A stretch of 64,000 bases of DNA. Origin: Membranipora membranacea. Taxonomy: Eukaryota; Bryozoa; Gymnolaemata; Cheilostomatida; Membraniporidae. Shown one piece after another: positions 38,648-47,288 of this stretch; position 1 is the stretch's first letter; each line of letters opens with the position of its first letter. The notes under the pieces are model-generated. The model did not search any database and was not told where the DNA came from. It saw nothing but the letters and a program-made list of their open reading frames with translations. The DNA lies in the NCBI GenBank assembly GCA_914767715.1, contig OU612069.1, positions 17,357,387-17,421,386 on the forward strand. Reading direction: 5' to 3'. The position numbers and the translations under genes were made by a program.

Positions 38648-38787
38648 GGTGTTGTGAGCTGCTTGTGGCAGTTGCTGTATGGGACATGTCTTACAGCCCA
38701 CATGCTGCCCTTACAACACAAACAACAAGTCCTTGAGTGCTGCAGGACATGTCCCATACAGTACCTAGCACACGTTTTTACAACACC
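38648..38787. repeat. inverted repeat beside the LTR insertion
   Basis: CTGTATGGGACATGTC (38675-38690) is exactly inverted at 38746-38761. Outer GGTGTTGT (38648) pairs with ACAACACC (38780). The LTR retrotransposon lies 37 bp to its right. Confidence 0.75.
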
Positions 38788-38828
38788 AGTTGCCTGAGAC
38801 AGTTTTTGGTCACCATTCTGGCATTCAG

Positions 38829-39315
38829 TGTCGGGAAATTCTAACTTGTCAGGATAGCCAGCATGGGCCCAGCATGGGCTTGGCTTTAATAAGTCCTGAT
38901 ATCCAACTTGTTCGGATGAACGCGTAAAGCCTAACGGCAACCTGCCAGTCGAAAAGTCTGTTTAAATCAAGGCTACCAGCCAGGCATAAAAATGTGTGGT
39001 TTATCAACTATACTATGATTTTATTGTGTACTAACTATCTAACTAAAACTAACAGAGTTACAAAGATTTAATGTATAAATCAGTAAAAAATGATCGGTGC
39101 GTTTAGTCTCGTCCGCTAGCAAACATGAAGTGTCGATAAGCAGGCTAGAGTAACACTTGTGAAACCAATGATTCATAGGAAGTTTAAATACAGTCAAGGC
39201 ATTAATTGTTATGGACAAATGATTATTATAAAAGGCAAGACATATGAATTTGAATGCATGAATAATAGCTTCAGTATATAATACATATAGCAGTCAAAGA
39301 CTGAAATTCCCCACA
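38829..39315 (-). repeat. 3' LTR
   Basis: 487 bp with TG...CA ends and imperfect terminal inversions (TGTCGGGAAATTC against GAAATTCCCCACA). It is 11 bp longer than the other LTR because CCCAGCATGGG is duplicated near 38866. Confidence 0.96.
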
Positions 39316-39328
39316 CGCTCCCACCAGA
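39316..39328 (-). promoter_or_regulatory. polypurine tract
   Basis: Directly upstream of the 3' LTR in element sense is GGTGGGAGCG, the expected place and composition for the plus-strand primer, though short. Confidence 0.5.
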
Positions 39329-39749
39329 TACAAATTAATAATGTTGATAAATTAGAGCAAAATGAATTAATTGTTTATCTCAAAGTTAAAAAAAGGGGAA
39401 TTCCAAAAGTCAGCTTCAACGTAAAATATCTGTCACCTCGTCAGTAGATGAGTCGAGAGTAGCGATTGGTCGGCGAAATTTCTGTGTTGGTAGGAGCTAG
39501 TGAGTCGGATATAGGAGTTAGAGCTGCTAGTTTCACCTGCTGGTAGATGACGGCTGAAGGACTGAGATAAGCGTATTCTGTGTATATTCAGTGATAGATA
39601 TGCCATGGTATACAGCATACCTGTGCATAAGTCGGATTAATACAATAATATAGTATTTTTATGTCTTTGACATGTGTCCATGCTTTAATAAGTGTTAGCT
39701 TACAACATGTCTTATCTGGGTTTCCTTTTTTATTAAAAATCACTACAGG

Positions 39750-42700
39750 TTAATAACTATCTATGTATGATAATGATGTGTAGCCTAATATATAGTCGGC
39801 TAGATGTTGTGGGAGTTTCTTCAACCTCCCAGTTCTTGCAGGACAAGATGGCTGGGTATCTTGTTCGTTGATTTTGTCATCTTCCCCTATTGGGGCAGGT
39901 TGACCTGTGTTAGTTGATTTCGGTGTAACCTCTATCTTAGAGCCAGAATTAGACTCCATTTGATTGCCTAATTGAGGGTTGTCCGCTCTTGTATTATCAT
40001 TAATAGCCTGAGAACTTATTGCCTCACTACTACTTTTCTGAGGTTTGTCAATGGCCCCCTTCATGTTGGGTCTTCTAATTGGCTCTAGAACAGCGGGAGC
40101 TTGACCAGATGCATGCTGGGATATTCTGTATGGCTCGAGCCTGGATTCATGCTGCACTGACACCTGTCCATTCTTTTCTATTTGGTAAGTATGATTATTC
40201 CATGTTTTGGTTATCAGATAAGGCCCACAGAATTTTGGCTGTAGCTTGGTACTTCTGCCCTTTCTTTTTCTCTTGGACTGAAGTAATACCTGATCCCCTA
40301 CTTTGTATAATGGTGGTTCTTGGAAATCATTCTGAACAATGTTATGCTGATCTTTACGTAGAGCATCATGTGCAGCCCTCAATCTATCCTCCATATCCAT
40401 AACATACTTTTGCACCGGTTTTGGCTTATCTGGTGGTACTGGGTAAACCAGGCTATCCGGTAACCTTAGCTGGCGACCCAGTAACATATAGTTTGGTGTC
40501 TCTTTTGTAGCTGTGTGTGGAGTAGCCCTGATGGCTCTCATTATTTGTGGTAGTAGCATATCCCAATCATCCTCATGGGCACATTGATTGAGCAACAGAG
40601 CACGTAAGCTATTACCAAGTGTATGATTCCCTCTTTCACACACTCCATTTCCTGATGGGTGGAATGGTGTTGTACGGCGCTTATCTACACGCCATAATTC
40701 ACACAACTCTTCCATTAGCTCTGATTGAAACTGAGCCCCCTGATCACTGCCTATAGTTTCTGGTAAGCCTAGGTAGCTAAATACTCTGCTATCTAAGGCA
40801 TCTGCAACTGTGGGTGCAGTAGCATCAGGTAACGGGATGGCATCTTGCCATCTTGTAAAATGATCAGATAATACCAAAATCCATCTATTTCTTCTATTTG
40901 TTTCTGAAAGTGGTCCTACTAGGTCAATGGCTATGTGTTGCCAGGGCCTTCCTGCATAGAGCCTTATTCTATTTCCACTTGACTTTGTTTTGCTTGTTTT
41001 TGCAGCTTGACACACTTCACATGACAACACAGCTCGCTTGATGTCAGATGTCATACCTGGCCAGTACCATGACAATCTAAGTCGGGCCGTGGTTTTACGT
41101 ACACCTGAATGTATCATTGAGTGGGTTTCCCATATGACGGCTTCTCTTGCCGATTGAGGACAAGCTACCACCCATATCTCTTTGTCGTTGAAGGTAAGCC
41201 TTACTTCAAGGATACCATCACTTCTCAACCTCATACATGGTATCAAATCGTTCCATCTTTTCAGTTCGGGGCTCCCCATGCGGAGCTCGTCTTCATTTAG
41301 TATTACTTGGCTTTTTACACATTGATAGACCTTTTCTAGGTCACTTGGTTTTTGTTGTTGTAAACATGCTAGATCAGTAGTCTGAGCCACACATACTATT
41401 GGTCTTTCAGTGATATCACTTGATAATGGTCGATTGATTTCTGTCATCAATCTGTCTTGTGTGGTAGCAGCTATGTCACTATAGGACGGGCCGCCATCTC
41501 TTTTCTCTATTCGGTTACATTGTTTACAGTTTTCACATTTGATTCTGCTCAGCCCATCAGCATTTCCATGCTTCGTACCAGGCCTATGTTCTAACTCAAA
41601 ATCAAACTCAGCCATGCTCTCTAACCATCTCGCGACCTGGTCGGATGGTTCATTTCTTTTGTACAACCAAATCAATGATGCATGATCTGTCCTTAGTCGA
41701 AACTTGGTACCTATCAAATAGGGTCGAAAATGCTTAATAGCTTTGATCACAGCAAGAAGCTCTTTTCTTGTCACACAGTAATTGACCTCTTGTGGTGACA
41801 GGCTTTTAGAATAATAGGCTATAACTCTCTCATGCCCATCCTGCATTTGTGAGAGTACTGCGCCCGTAGCTGTGTTGCTAGCATCTGTGTCTAAAATGTA
41901 CTCAAGACCTGGTATTGGATAACCTAGTACTGGTGCTGTGGTGAGCAACAGTTTGAGTAGCTCAAATGCCTCTTGACATTCGGTATCCCATACAAATGGG
42001 ATTTTTCCACTCATTAGCCTGTTCAATGGTCTACATACTGTAGCATAATCCTCTACATACTTTCTGTAGTAATTTATCAAGCCATGAAATGATTTCAAGG
42101 CTGTTTTACATTCTGGCACTGGCCAATTCTGAACTTTTTCTACCTTTTCAGGATCTGTGGATACTCCATCCTTGCTTACAATGTGACCCAGATATTTCAC
42201 ACTATCACTGAGGAGTACACACTTGGATGGTTTGAGTTTCAGATTGGCTTCACGGAATCGCTGAAAGACTTCTTCTAACCGACTCATGTGATTAGAGAAT
42301 GTGTCACTGAATATTATTACATCATCAAGATATATGAGTAAAGACTTCCAATGCAAGCCCCGGAGCACTTTTTCCATAAGGCGTTCAAAACATGCAGGGG
42401 CATTCGTTAGCCCGAAAGGAAGAACCTTCCAATTCCACAGACCGCTTCGCGTTATGAATGCTGACTTTTCTTGAGCATCTTTGTCTAACGGGACCTGCCA
42501 ATAGGAGGAGCACATATCAAGAGTGCTAAAATATTCACTACCTGCTAATGAATCCAAACTCTCATCGATTCGAGGTATTGGGTAAACATCCTTTTTTGTA
42601 ACACTATTTAATTTACGGTAGTCTATACAGAAGCGCCACTCTGGGGCGTCATCTGGTTTCAATGTCTTTTTCCTTACTAGGACGACAGGGTGCGACCACG

Positions 42701-44210
42701 CCCCTTCACCGGGGTAAATCAGTCCTTGCTCAAGTAACTTGTTTACTTGTTTTTCAACTTGTTTTTCCTTTTCTGGTCCTAGCCTCCTAGGGAGGTGTTT
42801 TATTGGTTTAGTGTCCTCTAAAACTGGAATGGAATGTTCAACCAACTTTGTTTGACCAATATCTGAATCACCTTGACTGAAAACATCCGAGTATTTTGTC
42901 AATAAATTCACTATTGCTCCTTTGTGATCAGCTGATTTCATCTCATGAGTTGTTTTCTTACAAAGCTCTTTCATGTGGTTTGGCACCATGCTGTCATAAT
43001 GATCACTCAGCTTTGAAGGTATACACTCACTTTGTCCTTCAATATTTTCATTTTGACTCAAAACATCTGCCATGTTTACTGCATTAACTTCTTCTCCCAT
43101 TGTATTTTGTGGCTTCATGATGTGGCCTGTTTTGGTGTTCATAAGCTGATCATCCTTTGATAGTGATATGAAATCAGCAAAAACAGTTCCGGCTCTCAGG
43201 ATGATTTCATCCTCTAGGATATTGCAGCAGTGTACTAAAATTCTATTCAGCCCATCTGGCTCGCACAGTGTTGATGCCACCAAAATATTTTCTGGCATTT
43301 TGTGATTCATTTTAGTTCCTGTTATACCACATATGCCACTGGTATTATTACACAACTTTGCTTGAATAGCCATCTCAGATCTTGCTGGGATTATTGTATC
43401 ACATATTACTTGGACATTGCTTACAAGCAAATCCCCTAATCTGTCAACACATGACAGATTTTTATTATTGATATACAGCGAAGCTTTCTTGAAGTTTAGC
43501 GTACACCCGCTTGCTTTGAAGAATGACATTCCAAGTATAGCATCATGTGTAATTCTACTCACAATAAATTCCTCAACAAATTTTTCTCCTCGCGCTGAAC
43601 AATGCAGCTTTATCTTTCCTAGGAGGGGTAGTTTTGACCCATCTGCCATTACTCCGGATTTTTCCAGAGGCTCGATTTCAGATTTGAGTGATTCTGGGAG
43701 TCTATCATACACATGCCTTGATAGTACAGATTTAGAACACCCAGAATCAAGTAAATACAGTATACTCTTTCCACCAGCTTTGCCTGGCAGATAATAACAT
43801 GAATTTGACTCATAATGACACAATTCATTACAGCTGACATCCTCATTGTCATTTCTTCCATCGTTATTTTCACAGAGTTTTTCCTCAGGTATTATTGATT
43901 CTGTTATTCTATCTCTTTCTACTTGGCTGGTGATGCTCCTCTGTCTACAGATTGAGCCAACCTCAACATTTTGAGACACACTAGACTGGTCGGATATTTT
44001 CCCAAGTTTACTGCTTGGATCAGCCTTCGAAGCCTGATCACATTCACTTTCCGCAGTGTTCAATGGGGTTTGATTTCCATGCTCAGCACTAGGCTTTTTG
44101 TCACCTTTTTGATGGTTGCCCAACTTAGACATATTTACACCAGCCTTTTCTTGTGAAAGGTTAGGTTCATCAGTAGCTGGTGAGTTTACTGAGAACCTGT
44201 GGTGTTTCCC
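39750..44210 (-). CDS. pol: retrotransposon Pol polyprotein
   Basis: The frame is open from 44216 to the stop at 39750 and is entered by a -1 shift at 44204-44210. The first internal ATG is at 44132, giving 1460 residues from there. Counting from that Met: aspartic protease with DSG at about 129-131; reverse transcriptase with YLDD at about 600; RNase H (DTDASNTATG); integrase with an HHCC zinc-binding region (HSMIHSG, CEVCQAAK) near 1000; and a DDE core with Asp in AIDLVGPL, Asp in SDQGAQF and Glu in GVCERGNHT. A GPY/F-like segment (GPYLITKTWNNHTYQIE) follows. I see no chromodomain. All catalytic motifs and the full frame are intact. This enzyme set copies the RNA into DNA and integrates it. 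Confidence 0.95.
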   Translation of the reverse strand, partial: GKHHRFSVNSPATDEPNLSQEKAGVNMSKLGNHQKGDKKPSAEHGNQTPLNTAESECDQASKADPSSKLGKISDQSSVSQNVEVGSICRQRSITSQVERDRITESIIPEEKLCENNDGRNDNEDVSCNELCHYESNSCYYLPGKAGGKSILYLLDSGCSKSVLSRHVYDRLPESLKSEIEPLEKSGVMADGSKLPLLGKIKLHCSARGEKFVEEFIVSRITHDAILGMSFFKASGCTLNFKKASLYINNKNLSCVDRLGDLLVSNVQVICDTIIPARSEMAIQAKLCNNTSGICGITGTKMNHKMPENILVASTLCEPDGLNRILVHCCNILEDEIILRAGTVFADFISLSKDDQLMNTKTGHIMKPQNTMGEEVNAVNMADVLSQNENIEGQSECIPSKLSDHYDSMVPNHMKELCKKTTHEMKSADHKGAIVNLLTKYSDVFSQGDSDIGQTKLVEHSIPVLEDTKPIKHLPRRLGPEKEKQVEKQVNKLLEQGLIYPGEGAWSHPVVLVRKKTLKPDDAPEWRFCIDYRKLNSVTKKDVYPIPRIDESLDSLAGSEYFSTLDMCSSYWQVPLDKDAQEKSAFITRSGLWNWKVLPFGLTNAPACFERLMEKVLRGLHWKSLLIYLDDVIIFSDTFSNHMSRLEEVFQRFREANLKLKPSKCVLLSDSVKYLGHIVSKDGVSTDPEKVEKVQNWPVPECKTALKSFHGLINYYRKYVEDYATVCRPLNRLMSGKIPFVWDTECQEAFELLKLLLTTAPVLGYPIPGLEYILDTDASNTATGAVLSQMQDGHERVIAYYSKSLSPQEVNYCVTRKELLAVIKAIKHFRPYLIGTKFRLRTDHASLIWLYKRNEPSDQVARWLESMAEFDFELEHRPGTKHGNADGLSRIKCENCKQCNRIEKRDGGPSYSDIAATTQDRLMTEINRPLSSDITERPIVCVAQTTDLACLQQQKPSDLEKVYQCVKSQVILNEDELRMGSPELKRWNDLIPCMRLRSDGILEVRLTFNDKEIWVVACPQSAREAVIWETHSMIHSGVRKTTARLRLSWYWPGMTSDIKRAVLSCEVCQAAKTSKTKSSGNRIRLYAGRPWQHIAIDLVGPLSETNRRNRWILVLSDHFTRWQDAIPLPDATAPTVADALDSRVFSYLGLPETIGSDQGAQFQSELMEELCELWRVDKRRTTPFHPSGNGVCERGNHTLGNSLRALLLNQCAHEDDWDMLLPQIMRAIRATPHTATKETPNYMLLGRQLRLPDSLVYPVPPDKPKPVQKYVMDMEDRLRAAHDALRKDQHNIVQNDFQEPPLYKVGDQVLLQSKRKRKGRSTKLQPKFCGPYLITKTWNNHTYQIEKNGQVSVQHESRLEPYRISQHASGQAPAVLEPIRRPNMKGAIDKPQKSSSEAISSQAINDNTRADNPQLGNQMESNSGSKIEVTPKSTNTGQPAPIGEDDKINEQDTQPSCPARTGRLKKLPQHLADYILGYTSLSYIDSY
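44138..44210 (-). promoter_or_regulatory. programmed -1 frameshift site with pseudoknot
   Basis: In element sense, GGGAAAC (44210-44204) has the form X XXY YYZ in the zinc-knuckle frame (GGA AAC). It lies inside the short overlap with pol, between the pol-frame stop at 44219-44217 and the gag stop at 44188-44186. After a 5-nt spacer, AGGTTC-t-CAGTA pairs with TACTG-at-GAACCT (11 bp). The loop's CACCAGC (44182-44176) pairs with GCTGGTG (44144-44138), making an H-type pseudoknot with loops of 4 and 18 nt. The shift direction needed, gag to pol, is -1. Confidence 0.85.
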
Positions 44211-45120
44211 TGATTTTTATTAGGACATTCCCTAGCCATATGATTTTCTGAGCCACATGTATAGCATGCTCGTTTTCTCTGCCTAGTATTTTGTACACTG
44301 GCGTTTGATCCGGCCAATTTTCTATAGCCTTTGTATTTCTATCCATTATCTCCATTATTTTGGTCAGGATTTCTGTTTGTTTAGCTGTTTCACTACTGGT
44401 ACTCTCAGTGATTTTAGCTTTGGGTCTATTTTGATAATCTCTACACGTTGAGTGCATACCTACAGCATTACAGTCATAGTCATCTTCATTTTCAGAGTCA
44501 GAATTTTCTGAATAGCTTGTGACATTTATTTGCGGCCTTTGTCTGAGGTTAGAGCCAGCCTGAACATAATCATCTGAAGCCCGACATATTTCGGCTACAG
44601 TGTTGAGTTCTATTGTCATTAGGTGTCTCAATAACTGACGATTTTCTATGCACCTACGTACATTTTCTATGGCGATATCTTCTTGATGAGCAGCGCCCAT
44701 GTTTGGATATGCAATTCTTACTAATTTTAGAACTTCTACTCCTAGTGAGTGAAACTTTTGACCCTGTTCTTTTCTTACAGTGGACAATTTGTCACGTGCT
44801 TGTCTCTGTGTCAGACCAAACCTGGCTCTCAGGTTAACAAAAATCGCTTCAATGTTATCTCCTCTATCACATTCTTGAGCTTGTTTCTCAAGACATAATC
44901 TGATATTTAGATGGGCTGCCTGGGGATTCCAGTTATTGGCTTGGGCCACATCAGTGAATTTTTGAATGAATAATTCAATATCTTCACTTCCATCATACTT
45001 TGGCGGTTTAAAGTGGTCTCTCCCACCATTCATCTGCCTGAACGCATTTTGTACGGCATTTGCTAGACGGTCTGCTTCATCAGCCGGCTGTTGCCTGGCA
45101 GCATTACCTCTGTTTGCCAT
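44170..45120 (-). CDS. gag: retrotransposon Gag, frame broken before zinc knuckle
   Basis: The ATG at 45120 (MANRGN) is preferred over the upstream in-frame ATG at 45156. The frame gives a retrotransposon capsid domain (DHFKPPKYDGSEDIELFIQK, then RARFGLTQRQARDKL) and an acidic, low-complexity stretch. From about 44338 onward the frame is out of step. The CCHC zinc knuckle (Cys-x2-Cys-x4-His-x4-Cys, CYTCGSENHMAREC) is read only in the neighbouring frame, which is open from 44338 to TAA at 44188-44186. The Gag frame itself runs on to 44170 with unrelated sequence. A single missing base near an A-run (44336-44339) would explain it. Gag normally forms the particle and binds RNA through that knuckle. 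A sequencing error is possible. Confidence 0.85.
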   Translation of the reverse strand: MANRGNAARQQPADEADRLANAVQNAFRQMNGGRDHFKPPKYDGSEDIELFIQKFTDVAQANNWNPQAAHLNIRLCLEKQAQECDRGDNIEAIFVNLRARFGLTQRQARDKLSTVRKEQGQKFHSLGVEVLKLVRIAYPNMGAAHQEDIAIENVRRCIENRQLLRHLMTIELNTVAEICRASDDYVQAGSNLRQRPQINVTSYSENSDSENEDDYDCNAVGMHSTCRDYQNRPKAKITESTSSETAKQTEILTKIMEIMDRNTKAIENWPDQTPVYKILGRENEHAIHVAQKIIWLGNVLIKIRETPQVLSKLTSY

Positions 45121-45157
45121 AATTTTTTTTTTGTATGTAGTATTGATAATTTGCAAC

Positions 45158-45449
45158 GTTGATATACCTCTTCGTCGTCTACTATTCTAGTAGCGCTGCG
45201 AGAGCTTGTATATTTTTAATAATTTGAAATGTTGATATACCTCTTTGCGGTCTACTATTTTAGTAGCGCTGTTAGAGCTTGTATATTTTTAAAAATTTGA
45301 ACTGTTGATATACCTCTTTGCGGTCTACTATTTTAGTAGCGCTGTTAGAGCTTGTATATTTTTAATAATTTGAAATGTTGATATACCTCTTTGCGGTCTA
45401 CTATTTTAGTAGCGCTGTCAGAGTTTGTATATGATTAATAGACTAAGAA
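45158..45449. repeat. 73-bp tandem repeat in retrotransposon leader
   Basis: Four copies start at 45158, 45231, 45304 and 45377, spaced exactly 73 bp. Each contains the small hairpin CTACTA-TTT-TAGTAG. A degraded trace (GGTCTACAGTTTAGTAG) follows near 45517. They occupy the untranslated leader between the primer site and gag, where packaging or translation signals would be expected. Confidence 0.9.
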
Positions 45450-45612
45450 AAAATAAATGTGCCCAAAAATTTCTTGAAATAATTATTTTCTCTGGTCTGG
45501 TCACTACAGAAGTTCTCTGGTCTACAGTTTAGTAGAGCTGTGAGCGCAATGACATTCTTAGACCAAGAAAAGACTTGTCACTAAATTTCCAAATTACCTG
45601 CTTTACGCATCC

Positions 45613-45630
45613 ATCCCACTTCTGACACCA
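45613..45630 (-). promoter_or_regulatory. primer binding site, tRNA-Leu
   Basis: The plus-strand text ATCCCACTTCTGACACCA equals 18 nt of the 3' end of animal tRNA-Leu(CAA) including CCA. It lies one base inside the 5' LTR. In element sense it is therefore complementary to that tRNA and primes minus-strand synthesis. Confidence 0.88.
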
Positions 45631-45631
45631 G

Positions 45632-46107
45632 TGTCGGGAAATTCTATCTTGTCAGGATAGCCAGCATGGGCTTGGCTTTAATAAGTCCCGATATCCAACT
45701 TGTTCGGATGAACGCGTAAAGCCTAACGGCAACCTGCCAGTCGAAAAGTCTGTTTAAATCAAGGCTACCAGCCAGGCATAAAAATGTGTGGTTTATCAAC
45801 TATACTATGATTTTATTGTGTACTAACTATCTAACTAAAACTAACAGAGTTACAAAGATTTAATGTATAAATCAGTAAAAAATGATCGGTGCGTTTAGTC
45901 TCGTCCGCTAGCAAACATGAAGTGTCGATAAGCAGGCTAGAGTAACACTTGTGAAACCAATGATTCATAGGAAGTTTATATACAGTCAAGGCATTAATTG
46001 TTATGGACAAATGATTATTATAAAAGGCAAGACATATGAATTTGAATGCATGAATAATAGCTTCAGTATATAATACATATAGCAGTCAAAGACTGAAATT
46101 CCCCACA
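45632..46107 (-). repeat. 5' LTR
   Basis: 476 bp with TG...CA ends. It matches the other LTR except for three substitutions and the absence of an 11-bp duplication. It contains the element's promoter by position; no core promoter was assigned. Confidence 0.96.
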
Positions 46108-46494
46108 TCAGAACAGCCTATAAATTAGGCCTCTATTAATTAGGCCTCAAAACTGTCCCTCATCGCTTGAGACGTTGTGAACGGTGAGGCGTCTTATACT
46201 GCTCTACAACATCCCAAGACTTGTAATACGATGTCCCAAGACTGGTGCCCTACAACAGGTCTTGCGAGCCTTCACACACCTGTCACTAGCAGCTGGTCAA
46301 AGTGCCCTTTCAGAACTGTCTTGAGACATTGTTAGGCAGATAATTTATTGATAAAAACTACGCATTTCCAAGAGATTTCATCTCTTGATCAGATTACCTA
46401 CAAATTCAAGCCTAAACCATTTGATGTTTCAGCTCTGAATCCTTGCCTTGAGTCTCTATAGTATCATCATAGACTTGTCCAAGGTATCTTTACC

Positions 46495-46715
46495 CACAGC
46501 TGATGTGTTTGCTCTTATCTTATTGGCCGTTGGGTGTAAAGAGAGCCAATGCCAGGTTTATTGAAGTACCTATTGAGATATAGTGAAGGTGAATATGAAT
46601 CACATTCACTATGATATGAATAGATACTTTAAGGAAAGTTCCATCTGACCTGGCATTGGCTCTCACCGACCCACCAGCCAATCAGAGCCACGACCTTTCG
46701 CTTGAGTTACTGACA
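46495..46715. mobile_element. MITE family A, copy 2
   Basis: Inverted blocks GAGAGCCAATGCCAGG and CCTGGCATTGGCTCTC enclose a centre rich in TCACTATGATATGAAT-type inversions. It is about 570 bp upstream of the kinase start codon. Confidence 0.6.
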
Positions 46716-47288
46716 TTTTAGAAGTCTTGTCTTGTCTTGTCGTGCAGCTACTTGTTTTGTGTTTTGTTATTTGTTTGGTACCCCCAAAACAAAAATATCA
46801 GTCTATAAGTAGTCGATATATTGGCTCACATTTGTTTGGTTTGGATATTTTCCTGGAAGTATGATGATGAAATAAGGTTGCGAGATATGAAAACTGTGTG
46901 AGCCATGTTGGGTCGGAAGTGCAAAAACTCAAGACAAGCACAAGCGCTCTGCTGATTTCACAATCAAGATGGCCAATTAATAAACACTCTGAGGCCTCCT
47001 CCGACTTACTCTTTGTAATGTACCTCACACCCGGCCACTCGGACCCCTTTAGGCTGATACCTCAGAATTGTCTGCAGTAAAGACTGTTTCCTGTGACATC
47101 TGATCCATACATTGAACGACATTATTTTGCCCCTATGTAATAATCATCAGCACAAATACTTTACATTCTTTTTTCTGTGCTGACTATGTTCCAGCATGAT
47201 TACTGTAAGCAATATATTTATATATTAGTTATATTAGTTATAGAAGTTCAATCAGTCTTTATACATATAGTCTGGATCACCGCAAAGA

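Larger units (their letters stand above)
38825..46111 (-). mobile_element. complete Ty3/gypsy-type LTR retrotransposon
   Basis: A 7279-bp element (38829-46107) on the minus strand is flanked by a 4-bp direct repeat TCAG (38825-38828, 46108-46111). Order: LTR, tRNA-Leu primer site, leader with 73-bp repeats, gag, pol (protease, reverse transcriptase, RNase H, integrase), untranslated region, LTR. Integrase after RNase H is the Ty3 arrangement. No envelope gene is present. The two LTRs differ by three substitutions and one 11-bp duplication, so the insertion is young. Gag carries a frame break before its zinc knuckle, while pol is uninterrupted. It sits between the divergent ERCC6L and kinase genes. 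Confidence 0.96.

Noticed and set aside
38829-39749. Envelope gene between pol and the 3' LTR
   Set aside because: The roughly 430 bp between the pol stop and the LTR hold no long frame, so this is a retrotransposon without env.
42896-44156. Open frames on the + strand across gag and pol
   Set aside because: They are antisense to a well-supported Pol/Gag frame and lack their own motifs.
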